Positions 43,826 to 54,731 of a stretch of 64,000 bases of DNA are shown here, in pieces. The DNA is from Camillea tinctor (Eukaryota > Ascomycota > Sordariomycetes > Xylariales > Xylariaceae): positions 496,001 through 560,000 of the forward strand of contig MU394068.1 of the NCBI GenBank assembly GCA_022578605.1. Direction: 5' to 3'. The notes under the pieces are model-generated. The model was given only the letters and a program-made list of their open reading frames with translations. It searched no databases and was not told where the DNA came from. The translations under genes and the position numbers were made by a program. Positions within the stretch are counted from its first letter, which is position 1; each line of letters begins with the position of its first letter.

Positions 43826-44996
43826 TCAGTGCCAGGCATAGAATTCGTTTGGTGATATGATGGTGTGGCGGTCTTCAGCGTTTCTCCACCGAATCGAGGG
43901 CAGTTCTGCATCTTTCCGCTCCTCGCTAACTGCCGATACGCCCAGCTCCTCCGCAATAAACTTGATTGCCTTCTGGGTTTTAGGGCAGAGGTCCCAAATA
44001 ACCACCGTGGGCAGATCCCATGCCTTTGCCTCGAGTAACGCCTCCGTTAACAGCCTAGCCAACGCCTTGATTGCCACCTCGCTCTCGTTTACTCCTGTAT
44101 GGATCCTCTGGATAAGAAGAGCCTGCTTCCGGAGGTCGTGATACCAATACATCCAGACTCCTAACTCGTCACAGGCCGCGCCTTTCACCGTTGGGGTCTT
44201 ACCTCTAAGCTTCTGCATCATGAACTCGCTGCGATCGTGTAGTCAGCTCACTATATCTGTGGTAGGCAGAACAGTGACGCGAATATCCCGCGCAGTAGCA
44301 GGCTCGTACATCGCAAACTCCTCTTTCAGATACTCTATATCGATAGGGCAGAGTTTCCCAATGTCTTCCTTAGTTAGCATCCGGGCTTCTGGCAGTGCGG
44401 ACCGATCCCACTGAGGCGACGCAGACGCAGCAGAGAGCTTAGACTGGAAGATGGAGAGCAGTTTCCACCCTTTATCAACATAGAACTGCGATCGCATTAG
44501 ATCCTAACCATGTCTAGACATACGGCCATCTACGCGTTTCACTTACATCCCCGACATTGGAATAGAGAATGCTCGCAGCCGCATTTCCCTCTCCATCCAA
44601 CCACGCGGCGACTCTCTTCATCATGAAAGCTGCTAACCCACAGCGGCGATAATCCGCGTGCGTCACCACTGAAGCTATGCCGTAGCCTTTCGCTAGCCGT
44701 ACGCCTTGTGCATCCCGTATTAGGAGGTCCCTGTGTATCGTCTTGCACGCTGCGACAATCTGACCTGGATCGTCGGCGCGCGCGACGCACCAGAATCTCC
44801 ATTTGCCATTCTGAGTAAGTGGTAACGAATCGAGGAACTCTTCTCTCTCCGTATAATCCTCTTCGGAGAGCGGCCAGCCAAAAGCGTTGGCCCCCAACTT
44901 ATGATATTGGGTTCGCTGCTCTGCGGCGACCTCTCCAAAGGTCATAGCCACCGGCCCCTCTGGCCTCTGGATGACCATCGTATGTTCTTCGGCCAT
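43826..44996 (-). CDS. LYC1-like GNAT acetyltransferase with in-frame TGA (readthrough or pseudogene)
   Basis: Model: exons 44996-44547 and 44485-43826 with a 61-nt intron joining SNVGD-FYVDKGWKLL; 369 codons. The N-terminal half is a GNAT fold: EVAAEQRTQYHKLG, then IASVVTHADYRRCGLAAFMM (acetyl-CoA loop R-x-x-G-L/A) and the NVGDFYVDKGW motif. It resembles fungal LYC1-type N6-lysine acetyltransferases, including their C-terminal domain. Codon 231 is TGA (44245-44243) in a segment reading TTDIVS-stop-LHDRSEF, where the family normally has a tryptophan. The frame then continues intact for 138 codons through CDELGVWMYWYHDLRKQ and TVVIWDLCPKTQKA to a normal stop. The following codon is CTA, so the context is TGA-CTA. 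A 39-nt in-frame intron (donor GTGAGC, acceptor ATGCAG) could also skip the stop but would be unusually short. A recent nonsense mutation is the simplest rival. Confidence 0.7.
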
Positions 44997-45960
44997 GTTT
45001 GTTGGAAGCTCAGCCGTTTACCTATCTCTGGCCAATCAGGAGGTAAAGACGAGCGAGTAGGTTAGTAGAAGAACAAACAAAACTGTAGAGATACAAAATG
45101 TGACTTGTTAAGCAGCAACCATAGGTATTGGTGCTACAGATCACAGCCTACAGCACATTATTGATCGGTATGGCGGGCAGGGCAGGGTAAGGGGAGGGGT
45201 AGCTGATCGGGCCGCGCCACTGCAGCACACGGTACATAGCTACTAGGTAAGTAAGTAGCTAAGCAGCAGCAGCGGTGGCAGTAGTAAGTATTAGCGAGAC
45301 GGGTCAAGTTGATGGGAGTGGTGGAGTCTTCGATTGGTGTACCAATGAGCCGCTATATAAATTCTTTAGTCACGATAGTAGAATACTTAGATGCTCTATA
45401 TCTTCATTCCATTGGTAGCCCCCCGAATACAGTGTATTTATCTAGTTCCATATAGTTTTACTAACTCGTTAGGATATCAACCAGACACAATGCTTACATA
45501 TAATAGCATATGGCCATGTTGAAAAGGGGGGCTTGATGCGTTACTAAAGAAGACATGTCAAGGCGAAATCTAAGATCATGATATAGAAGGTCAAAGCGAT
45601 AGAACTAGCTAACACACAACCAACCTTATACTTGTTACCATTCGATCAGGTACATAGTATTGAAGTCTTCCAAGGATGCACTTGGCACTGACCTACACGG
45701 TGGAGACTGGAAGAACAATTGTTCCCCCCTTTTTGCCCAACCAGGCATCGACGACCTCACCGTCTCGTCATTCCGTATGCAACCCACTAGGATCACCTGA
45801 AATGTACACTCATCGATGAGAACAAGTCTGATCGCTTATCCGACCACAACATATCAGCTGAGACCAATATATTGACAAATATCAGCAAAAGTGCTTAAAC
45901 TTAAGTGAAATAATTTTTGGTCATCACCAGAACGAACCAAACGGCAAAAGAGAAGAAAGA
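44997..45960. other. Divergent intergenic region
   Basis: Shared upstream region of the acetyltransferase and the 179-aa gene. It includes a small inverted repeat (TAGCTACT at 45237-45244 with AGTAGCTA at 45254-45261) and a CAG run near 45265. No gene is seen. Confidence 0.5.
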
Positions 45961-46500
45961 ATGCCAGGCGACGAGCTCAGTCACCCCACCCCCGCCGAGG
46001 CCTATGCCTCAGCCGTCGCCCACGCGGCCGTAGTCCGCGCCGTCTTCGGCCATCCACAATTCAAGTATCTCGAGCCGCCAACGGCCATGATCTGCAAGCT
46101 AGACACCAAGAACACGCCGATGCCACTGCTGTGGGTCGCGGATTTTGTGCAGAGCACGTACGTCAAGTACGTGGTGCCGTTCCTGCCCGCGGGCGCTACC
46201 CGCAAGTGCAAGGACATCGCCAACCCCTGGGCCTACGCCGACCCGGACTACAAGTGGGAGTGGACCTGGGACCCCACCGGCGACGGCGCGCTCAGGGACG
46301 CCGAGGGGAAAGCCGTCGAGTTCCCCCGCCTCCCCGAACAAGATGCCATCGAGAAGGTCGGCGATACCGTCGGCAGGGACTTCATGGCTAAGAAGCTCAT
46401 CCTCGAGAACGGCACGGACATTAAGGCCCGGCTCATGCTAGGCGGTCAGGAGTTCGACTTTGGGGAGGAGGCGAAGGCTGCGGTGGCGAAGCTCGATTGA
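45961..46500 (+). CDS. Conserved-looking hypothetical protein, 179 aa
   Basis: Single exon with ATG in a good fungal context (AAGAATG). The composition is clearly protein-like: Trp- and Asp-rich (DYKWEWTWDPTGD), with a PMPLLWVADFVQSTYVKYV hydrophobic stretch too polar for a membrane anchor. There is no signal peptide. Coding GC and third-position bias are strong compared with flanks, which supports a real gene. I do not recognise the family. The soluble, acidic character and lack of cysteine clusters suggest a cytosolic protein. Confidence 0.65.
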   Translation: MPGDELSHPTPAEAYASAVAHAAVVRAVFGHPQFKYLEPPTAMICKLDTKNTPMPLLWVADFVQSTYVKYVVPFLPAGATRKCKDIANPWAYADPDYKWEWTWDPTGDGALRDAEGKAVEFPRLPEQDAIEKVGDTVGRDFMAKKLILENGTDIKARLMLGGQEFDFGEEAKAAVAKLD

Positions 46501-48160
46501 AGGGTAATGGGTTTTGTGTGTAATGGGTCGGGCGACGGATATGGTAGTCGGATAGGGAAAAATTGGGATGAGAGACTGGACTCGCGGGCGTGTCCAATAG
46601 GTACGGTATGAAGTTATAAGGTATGAGCAGCACTAGCTAGCGGATAGATTCAGTCAGATCGTCAAGTTAAAGCTAAGGCATAACTCGTAGCCCTGTGTAC
46701 TCGTAGGTGAGAGGAAGTTCTTGGTGCTCGGTGCTGTGTGCCTTTTTTCACATACAACCATGTCTACACATACAGTGCCGTCTAACTTTCATAGCTGTCA
46801 ATAGCCCGATACGTTGGACGAATATGTTTGACGCACTCGACGATCTCAAACCGTTTAGGACCTGTCGATACCCGATCCATGATATATTACCATATTGTAA
46901 TATCTACTGCCCCGGAGTCGCCTCGAGGCTTGTGACAGATCTTATTCTACACCAATACTAGGTAGTATGAAGGTTGGAGTAGCATGTTACCTTTATGATA
47001 TGAGGCTGCCTTTCTTAAAAACTCTAGGATTCCATTTTCTGGAGCTCTAGTCTGTAAAAATCCGATATGCGACCACTAAAACAATGTTTAGGTATTTCAA
47101 GCTTTCTACAATACATCCTACCATCCAACAAAGCCTTACCCGATTACCATTCTTGTATACGAATTGATTCTAGCTATACTGTCATTAGATCTGGTCATCA
47201 TTGGGCAATCCTTAATCAGGAAATCCCGATTTCTATACCCCGACTTCCAAAAACGTACGTAACCGAATTCTTACCCATCGTATGGATCCGCAGCGTCGGC
47301 CTCGATCCGTGTTCGGCGCTCCCAAGTTTGTCTTCGGGATGTAGCTTCGGAATTTGCGATTTCCATCCCCGTTTCCTGGTTCAGAGCAATCACGTTGGTC
47401 AACTCCTTGCATGGGTTTTGATTCTTTATGGGATAGTCCCACTTGAAAGGATTTTACCCTAGCCCAAGACCTCGTGGTAATGCTCTTATTGATTGGTCAC
47501 CGACTGGCGGGTTTGCCTATGAGATGGCATCAACTCCGCCTAATCCCTGCTTACAGCTATAGCAGCAAGACAGCCTGCAGATTCGGTCGTCATGGCCTTT
47601 ACAACTTTCGAGACATGTCTGTGTTTTCGTAGTCTATAGCTTATGAGACTTGTTAGAAAGAACAGCAGAATCCGGACCTAGTCTAGATATATGATGAAAA
47701 TGATAGATCATATATATTATCTGTCACTGTTATTTCATGAATTTGTTCAGGCACAGAGTCCTAGCCCTAGGTTAGACTAATCCTGAGGAAAATTCACCCT
47801 CCCCAACGATTGTCCGTAGGTTATAGCGGTCAAGGACGAAATTCCAAGTTCAGGGCATGTCACATAGTGAAAGTGGATCGTGAAAGCCTCAACTAAGCCC
47901 ATTTACTGGTGTCAATCCCGACCCCCACAATGTCTTGTCCCCGAAACCCCCGCATTTGCCTTCCACACCTTCATCGGTCCCTAGTCGATTAGCATCTCGG
48001 GGTCCACTGGGTCTCATCTTTTTCAATCTCTGCTCCCAACCTGTCGGGAGGGCAGGTCCGTTACCTTCTTCTTAACTTCTCTCTTGGTTGTTCGCGTGCC
48101 CAAAGGTCAAATCAACCAAGTCACAGCGGCCCTTCCACTGTATCATAGCCGACAAACATC
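46501..48160. other. 1.7-kb intergenic region
   Basis: Holds the 3' region of the 179-aa gene and the promoter of the MFS gene. A 131-codon frame at 47067-47462 has no family features and is not called. Confidence 0.45.
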
Positions 48161-49746
48161 ATGGCAGACGAGAAGAACCTCGATGATATCGAGGGCGGTG
48201 TAATAGAGGTAGGTTATAACTCGGAAAAAGGAAAAAAAAGAAAAAAACCGGCAATCGTCTACTACATACTGTTATGTTCTTCAAGCTAATAGCAAGCATA
48301 GGATGCCAACTCCTCCGTCGACACCGGCTCTATCACAGACGCCGAGAAGGCCGTTCGCTGGAAGCAAGACAAGCGGATCGTGCCCTTGTCGGCCGGCATC
48401 TACTTCCTGTGCTACCTGGACCGTTCCAATATCGGGAACGCGAAGATCATGAACGCGTCGACGCACGACGACCTGATGACCGAGACGGGCATGACCAACT
48501 ACCAGTACACCATCGCCCTCATGGTCTTCCTGGTTGCGTACGGCCTGTTTGAGGTGCCCTCCAACATTCTGCTGAAAAAACTGCGCCCGTCGCGCTGGAT
48601 CGCCATCCTCATGTTCGCCTGGGGCGCACTGACCATCGGCCTCGGCGGCGTGCACAGCTATGCCACCGTGACGGTCGTGCGCTTCCTGCTCGGCGTTTTC
48701 GAGGCTGGCCTGTTTCCCGGTCTCGTTTACTACTTGACGTTCTGGTACAAGTCCGAGGAGCGCAGCATCCGGGTGGCTTTCATCCTCGCTTCGGCCACGC
48801 TGGCTGGCGCTTTCGGCGGTGCGATCGCCTACGGAATCGGACACATGAACGGGGCGGGGGGTCTGTCCGCGTGGCGCTGGCTGTTTATCATCGAAGGCAT
48901 TCCGTCTTGTCTCTCGTCGATCATAGTCTGGCTGTTTTTGCCGGATTATCCCGAAGACGCCAAATGGTTGACTACCCAGGAGAGGGATCTAGCCGTGCAG
49001 CGATTGGCGCTTGAAGGCAGCAAGGGGCAGGCCAAGGCGATGACTTGGGAGGATGCTAAGGAGACGTTGACTGACTGGAGACTCTGGGGCCACTACGTCG
49101 TCTATTTCGGAATCTCGGTACCTTTTAGTTCGCTGTCCTTGTTTACGCCGTCTATCACTGCTGGCTTGGGATATAAAGACTTAGAGGCGCAATTGATGAC
49201 CGTTCCACCCTACGCGGTAGCATATGGTACGTTTCTTTTTTCTTGCGACTTTTTCTGAACAATGGCTCATGAGATACAGTTGTGCAAATTCTCACCTCAT
49301 GGTCGGCTGACCATTTTAACGCCCGTGGCCTCCATTCCGCAGCCCTGGCTACCGTTGGGGCCGTGGGATTTCTCGCTTCGGCTGCTCTACCGGCAGACGC
49401 CTACCAGTCTCGATACGGCTGTCTTATTGTCGCAGCATCTGGCGCATTCGCCTGCATTCCACCTCTTCTCGGCTGGCTATCTTCGAACATTTTCAGCACC
49501 GCCTCTGTGGGTCTTGCGATTGCGCTCAATATCGGCCTTGGTGGTGCTCCCGGCCAGATCGTTGGCGTGTGGATCTACAAAGCGAACGAAGCCAAAGCTG
49601 GATACCCGACGGGGCACTGGACGAATGCTGCCCTCCTTTTCTTGGTCGCTGCCGGTTGTGTCATGCTCAGGCTCTACTATGCTCGGCGCAACAAGAGGAT
49701 CTTGAGCCAGGGCAATGGCCAAGAAGTCCGGCTGTTTAGATATTAG
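48161..49746 (+). CDS. MFS transporter, Dal5-type anion:cation symporter family
   Basis: Model: exons 48161-48208, 48302-49226 and 49280-49746 with introns of 93 and 53 nt, 479 residues, twelve TM segments. Diagnostic elements include LCYLDRSNIGNAKI in TM1, FEVPSNILLKKLRPSRW between TM2 and TM3, RFLLGVFEAGLFPG in TM4, WYKSEERSIRVAF after it and GWRWLFIIEGIP-like AWRWLFIIEGIP in TM6. The second half has PPYAVAY-VVQILTSWSADH across intron 2. This set defines the fungal Dal5/allantoate permease-like group, which imports small organic anions such as allantoate, nicotinate or vitamins at the plasma membrane. The substrate cannot be read from the sequence. The short acidic N-terminus (MADEKNLDDIEGG) is typical of the group. 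Confidence 0.92.
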
Positions 49747-50089
49747 GGGTAATGTTCTAGGATGCCGCTATTCTTAAGCAGCAAAAAGGTTATGAGGCAC
49801 ATGGGTGATACCCTGAGGGAGTAAAACGACGAGATTCTAAAACTCTGCAATAGCTAATAGTAATTTTGAACTATAACAAGTTCATCCTATGAAATTTGAC
49901 CAGCAAATCGTGAAAGCTTCCTCCGTTAAGTCATTCTGGCTAGACCCGTATCGCAAAATCTGTTTCCCTATTCACAAATAATACCCAAAATACCCCTGTG
50001 ATCCTCAAAAAATTGTCTCTTCAACCTCAAGATATAGCGTTGATGTTCCACATCTCAAAAACCATTCCCCCCTTTCCCCACCAAAACTA
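49747..50089. other. Convergent 3' intergenic region
   Basis: Short AT-rich spacer between the 3' ends of the MFS gene and the leftward multi-TM gene. Nothing else is seen. Confidence 0.5.
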
Positions 50090-52156
50090 TTACAAGTGAG
50101 GCACCATATCCAACCAAGCCGGCACCCAAAAAACCCCAATCGGCACCCTCCGCAGACTCGCAAAAGCCTCCACCACGATGAACACCCGCGCGCACGCATA
50201 CATCCCCAGCACCCCATACCACGCCGCGTTCCTCACCCGCGCAGCCCAATCCAACCCGGCCACGCCCCGCCTCAGCACCCACACATCCACCGCGGCGCAC
50301 ACGTGCGCGAACCCCAGCAGCGCCGGGAACGCCCCCACGATGAACAGGCAGGCGGCCCGCCAGCAGGCGCGCTCGGCCACGGACGGGAACTCGAAGTCCC
50401 ACCCGCAGAGGTGGATGCCGCCGTACAGCGCCGGGAGTACGAGCAAGAGCGCGAGCAGCAACGGGTGCGATTGGATGTAGCAGAGCATGTCCCACATGTC
50501 GCGCCCGCCGGGCGACGACGACGACGAGCTGACGAGGTTGCCCGGCTGCGCGGTGAAGGCGTCGTGGTAGTGGGACTCGGGGTGCCGCGGCCCCGGGTAG
50601 GGGTGGTAGAGGTACGGGTGCGTGGGCGTGCGCCCGTGCCGCGAGGTCAGGAAGTCGGTCATCCAGGTCCAGCGCTGCTGGTCGGTGAAGTCGATGGGGA
50701 GGGTGTCGTGGTCGGGGTCGGCTTGGGTGCTGCTGCGGGCTGATGCGGAGCCGGATGCGTCTGATCCTGTGGCGGTGCTGGACTTGCGTAGCTTCTCCGA
50801 CTGCGAAGTGTTGGTGGCCGGGTTAGGATCGTGGTGTTCATCGTGGTTCTCTCGCTTGATAAAGCCTATCCCATTTCGGAGTGCCTGGCCAGGCCGGAGC
50901 GTCATATTGCCCCAGCCACCATCGAGAAACTCGACTGCTGCGACTTGGCCGTCGCTTAGAATTTGATACGTGAACTTGCTCGGGTCGCGGACTTGCGTTG
51001 ACAGGGCCTTTGGATACAGCCGGGCGGTCTCGGCTGTCCAGGTCGGGTATACCATGAGCTGCATGTTCTGCAGCTCATAGAACTGCTCCTGGATCATGAA
51101 GGAGATAATGTACTCTAGCCCATCGGCGCGGCTAACTTCCGGGTCGTTGACATCCAGGGGTTTCTGTGAAGATAATCATGGTGGGTTAGACCAAGCCCGC
51201 GCCTGACCATAGTGGGCACGAACTCATGATGCTCCTCAGAGAGTTACACTAATATCAAAGAGGGGATTGACTTACCTTGAACCAGAAGGCATACAGTAAC
51301 ATAGCGCAAACTGCATGAACTGCCGTATGAATCTCGAGCAAACACAGCGGGAGCCCGAAGGCCGTGCGGGTGATACATTGGGCGATCATCCAGCCCAGCT
51401 GTCCCACCACGAGGACCTTCTGCACGGTATCGGATTTGCTCTTGTCCTCGATGGTGGCGAGGGAGACACGGAGGAAGTGGCCGTGCTTAGCTAGTTGGGT
51501 GAGCCCTTGGGGCGTTATGGCTAACCTCGTGGGCACGGGATCCCCTTCTGGGAAGATGGGCTGGCCGTACGACTGGTACCGCCTAGAGTTCTCGGATAGG
51601 AACTGACTCACGTCGACCTGGAGCCCGCCCATGATCACGAAGAATGCGTACCCCAAAGTGAAGTCCTCCTGTTCTCGTTACACCCCACACGCATGAGATC
51701 AGCGGCATAGACCGAGATGAAGGTTCTAACCTAGATACTAAGAAAGAAAAAAAGAAATGAAATGAGAGAAAGGAAAGCAGACTTCGAACATACATCGTTA
51801 CTCGCACGCAGATACTTCCTCTTATAGCTATTTAGTTCCTTCACTAACTCCCTCGCCTCTATAAACTGCTGCGCCGCCATATACAGCACCAGCTCAGGGG
51901 CCATCAGCGCGATGGCGACCCACTTCGTCTTCGCTTTGACGACAGACAAGAGCCCTGACTTGCGCAGTACGTTGAGGTGCAGTGCCGTGTAAACACAGGC
52001 CAGCAGGGTGCCCACGCAACTCACGACGAGGCCGGATGTGCCACGGAACCCAACATCGTCGACCCAGGGCGGGGCCAGAATAGTTCTCAGCGCTGTAGTG
52101 TTATTCCGGTTCTGCGATATGAGGGCAAGAACGGAGCTAAGAGTAAACGTCGCCAT
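50090..52156 (-). CDS. Fungal multi-TM integral membrane protein
   Basis: Model: exons 52156-51794, 51668-51276 and 51163-50090 with introns of 125 and 112 nt, 609 residues, all phase 0. The N-terminus has ILAPPWVDDVGFRGTSGL, a short conserved block ahead of the first TM (VVSCVGTLLACVYTALHL) that recurs in a large uncharacterised ascomycete membrane family. Further hydrophobic segments include WVAIALMAPELVLYMAA, LGYAFFVIMGG, VGQLGWMIAQCI and TAVHAVCAMLLYAFWF. The third exon has a long polar, low-complexity loop (His/Pro/Ser-rich) and then three TM segments (LLLALLLVLPALYGGIHL and following). The start at Met 52156 has the conserved block about 30 residues in, as in relatives. Function unknown; expression or metabolite-cluster context is not informative here. 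Confidence 0.8.
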
Positions 52157-53271
52157 GGTATTTTTCTTGTCGGTCACATGTAGATAGAATAGGTATAGGA
52201 GTATATAAGAATTCAACCGTAAAAAGGGGATAGGAGGTAAGAATAGATCTAATGATAATTAAGGGAGAAGCCCCTCTCCCCCCTTTTTATGCCTCTTCTC
52301 TCCCATATCGCACAAAGCCGCAGTCAAGGTCAGGCGCTGGCACAGGATGAAGCAGTTGGTAACGCGCGCCTGCAGTCAGTCGAGGAGTATGCGGTGGGCT
52401 AACTTTGGTCGAGTGGTAGCAAACATGAGGCTGCACTTCTCGAAATGCCAGCGCATAACTAAGGATATACGGATAGTCAGCCTTTCAAGGAGTACGGAAG
52501 GGGAGAGGCGGGATGTTGATTGTGTTGCTAGCGTAGTGGTACGGTGTATACGTGTGGAATGGATAGTGGATGGTTGGTTGGAATTCTCTCCGTCTCGAAC
52601 TTAAACAAGTTTATAACAAAACGAGCCCCCCCCTTTTTTGTTTAAACTCCATCACAGAGGTACAAAAGGGGAGAAGATACCTAAATAGAGAGTCACAAGT
52701 GCGACTCTATACTGTTGGTGATAGATATCGTAAGGTTAAGACATATTAATTTGCTTCGATTCTTCTCTGCTTGCCTCTCCTTTTATGACTTGGGAGATGT
52801 GGATTTCTGTACGAATGTTATGTGCGAAGATGTGTAGAAAGTTGCCCTAGGATATAACATTTATGGACCTCTCTTATTCGGGACTCCCGCAATAATGGCC
52901 CAAATCATATTGCGAGCTCACGGATAGGCCCGGGATTTAGATATCGAAGCATGAGGTTGAAAGAAACCCATAAATGAGGGGATCTAGCTTGATCCTTGCT
53001 GCTAGAGACTCCTGATTGTACACATCTTCACTTTCTTTGTTAGAGATGTAGAAGTAGAAGATATACGGCTCTGCAAATACATAGAATGGCCTCCTTTTGG
53101 GTCGCCATGTAAAGTAAGGCCGAACTATAGCCTCGGTGGCCCTTCGCACTCCCCGTGGCAAATGGAACAATGTGCCGTCTTGACGTGGAGTTGATGCTCT
53201 ATTGTCTTTGTACACTGAATGTGGTGTTTGTACATAGGTATTGCTACATTGGGGCATACATCTCGTCGTCT
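52157..53271. other. 1.1-kb intergenic region
   Basis: Upstream of the multi-TM gene and downstream of the leftward mL57 gene. It contains homopolymer C/T near 52627. No gene is seen. Confidence 0.45.
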
Positions 53272-54176
53272 TCATGTTTCGATGCCACGAAGCTTGCTCA
53301 GTACTCTCTCCCTCACGATCCGGCTCGCGACTTTCCCTCCGTTCTGCAGCGCTATCGCTCCCACTACGGCGTACACGGCACCCGCCATGATCGGCTGGTA
53401 GCCCGAACCCTTGATATTCTCGGGCTAGAAGACGGCGGCGGGTTAGAAATACGAATTGATCGTCGTGTAGAGAGGGTAGCGCCCTTACCATTCGAGGTTT
53501 CCACCGCACGACCTCGTTCAAGCCGCTTTCTACAGCGAGCTGGGTCACTTTCTCCATGGTGAAGAGATCACTCGGTTGCAGCTTGTTTAGGTTGTCCGTG
53601 TTTCTCAGGGCGGGATTCGCGACGGGTTCGCGCCTATCGGCATATGGATCCGGTTCGGGCTCGCCAAAGTCTGCCTTTGATGTGATGATGGACTGGGTAG
53701 CTTCTAGTACGCATATCTGGCGGCCTGTAATGTTCGTATATATAATGTCATCAGATAAGTTCAGTCTGAACGGCGCACGCTTCTATGCTTCTTCACGTAC
53801 CCAGGAATGCCAGACGGTCGTTAAACCCTCTCCTGCCCTGATCAAAGCTCTTATGCGTCACAGCCAACCACTTCAACTCTTCCGGCAACAGACGCCCTCC
53901 ATCGCGACCCAGGAACCGGCTCAGGGCCTCGTCAAGTCTGGCGGGGTCGCTGTTCACATGCCATACCGATCTCGAGGGGTCTCTTATTATGTGGGGAGAG
54001 AAGGGAGCCTTCATGCGCTCAGGTGTCTGGGACCATCTCGGGGCATGGGCGGATTGCTCTGCCTGGCGGGGAGCTGAGGTAGCGAAGGAGGCGCACGACG
54101 AGACGGGACGAGCACGGCAGTGTCGCAGTGCCTGTCGAGATAGGCTCGTGGCCGGACGAGAGGGGTTGAGAGCCAT
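53272..54176 (-). CDS. mrpl15: Mitochondrial large ribosomal subunit protein mL57
   Basis: Model: exons 54176-53801, 53724-53489 and 53424-53272 with introns of 76 and 64 nt, 254 residues. The joins read DRLAFLG-RQICVLEAT and VRWKPRM-PENIKGSG in phase. The N-terminus is Arg/Ser-rich without acids (MALNPSRPATSLSRQALRH), a mitochondrial presequence. The body is the RNase III-like fold of the yeast MRPL15 family: LPEELKWLAVTHKSFDQGR, then FLGRQICVLEATQSI and the C-terminal VYAVVGAIALQNGGKVASR helix. The catalytic acidic residues of true RNase III are absent, as expected for this structural protein. An upstream in-frame ATG at 54200 would add eight residues. Confidence 0.88.
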
Positions 54177-54731
54177 GGGAACCAATCGTTGGCAAGTCAC
54201 TATTTCTTTCCTCCCTTTTCTTTCACCGGATCATTTCATGGAATTCGTAGTTATTCGTAATTAGCGACGGGATGGAATAAGATATAGAGGGAGAGATAGT
54301 GGTATAAGAGAGAGAGATGGTATAAGAGAGAGAGCAAGCTACAATTTCGTTATCTTTTTTCTTAAAGTGGGCCAGTTGCTTCGATAAGGCTTTTACCCAA
54401 TCATCGATTGCTGGCGTCAATGGCGGGGGATCCCCATAACCTTAAGACAGTACAGTATGCGCTGTATGCGCTAGATGCTGTTTGGTGGGGAAATACACTG
54501 TAGTTATATAAGCAATCTACGGTACTCATTTACACGCCTCTTGTCTCCAACGCGTCGCATCTCTCCCTTCGACCTTAACAACTTCAAGCAAATTTCATCC
54601 TTTGATAGATGCGTTTATGCGTTTGGATTCACAGTTGATGTTTCGGTTTTAGCGTACTTCACAGCATGGATCTTTCGTTTTGATCTTTTTTTTTTCCTTC
54701 CGTTTCAAATCCCAGAAAAGCAAAAGAAAAA
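54177..54731. other. Divergent promoter of mL57 and Rtt109
   Basis: Contains a GAGA-rich stretch (54288-54335) and a T-run near 54690. The upstream ATG option for mL57 (54200) lies inside it. No other gene is seen. Confidence 0.5.

Noticed and set aside
44225..44250. 23-nt intron removing the TGA in the acetyltransferase
   Set aside because: GTGAGC to GATCGCAG is below the workable fungal intron size and shifts the frame.
50096..50743. 215-codon plus-strand frame
   Set aside because: Pro/Arg/His-rich shadow of the multi-TM gene third exon.
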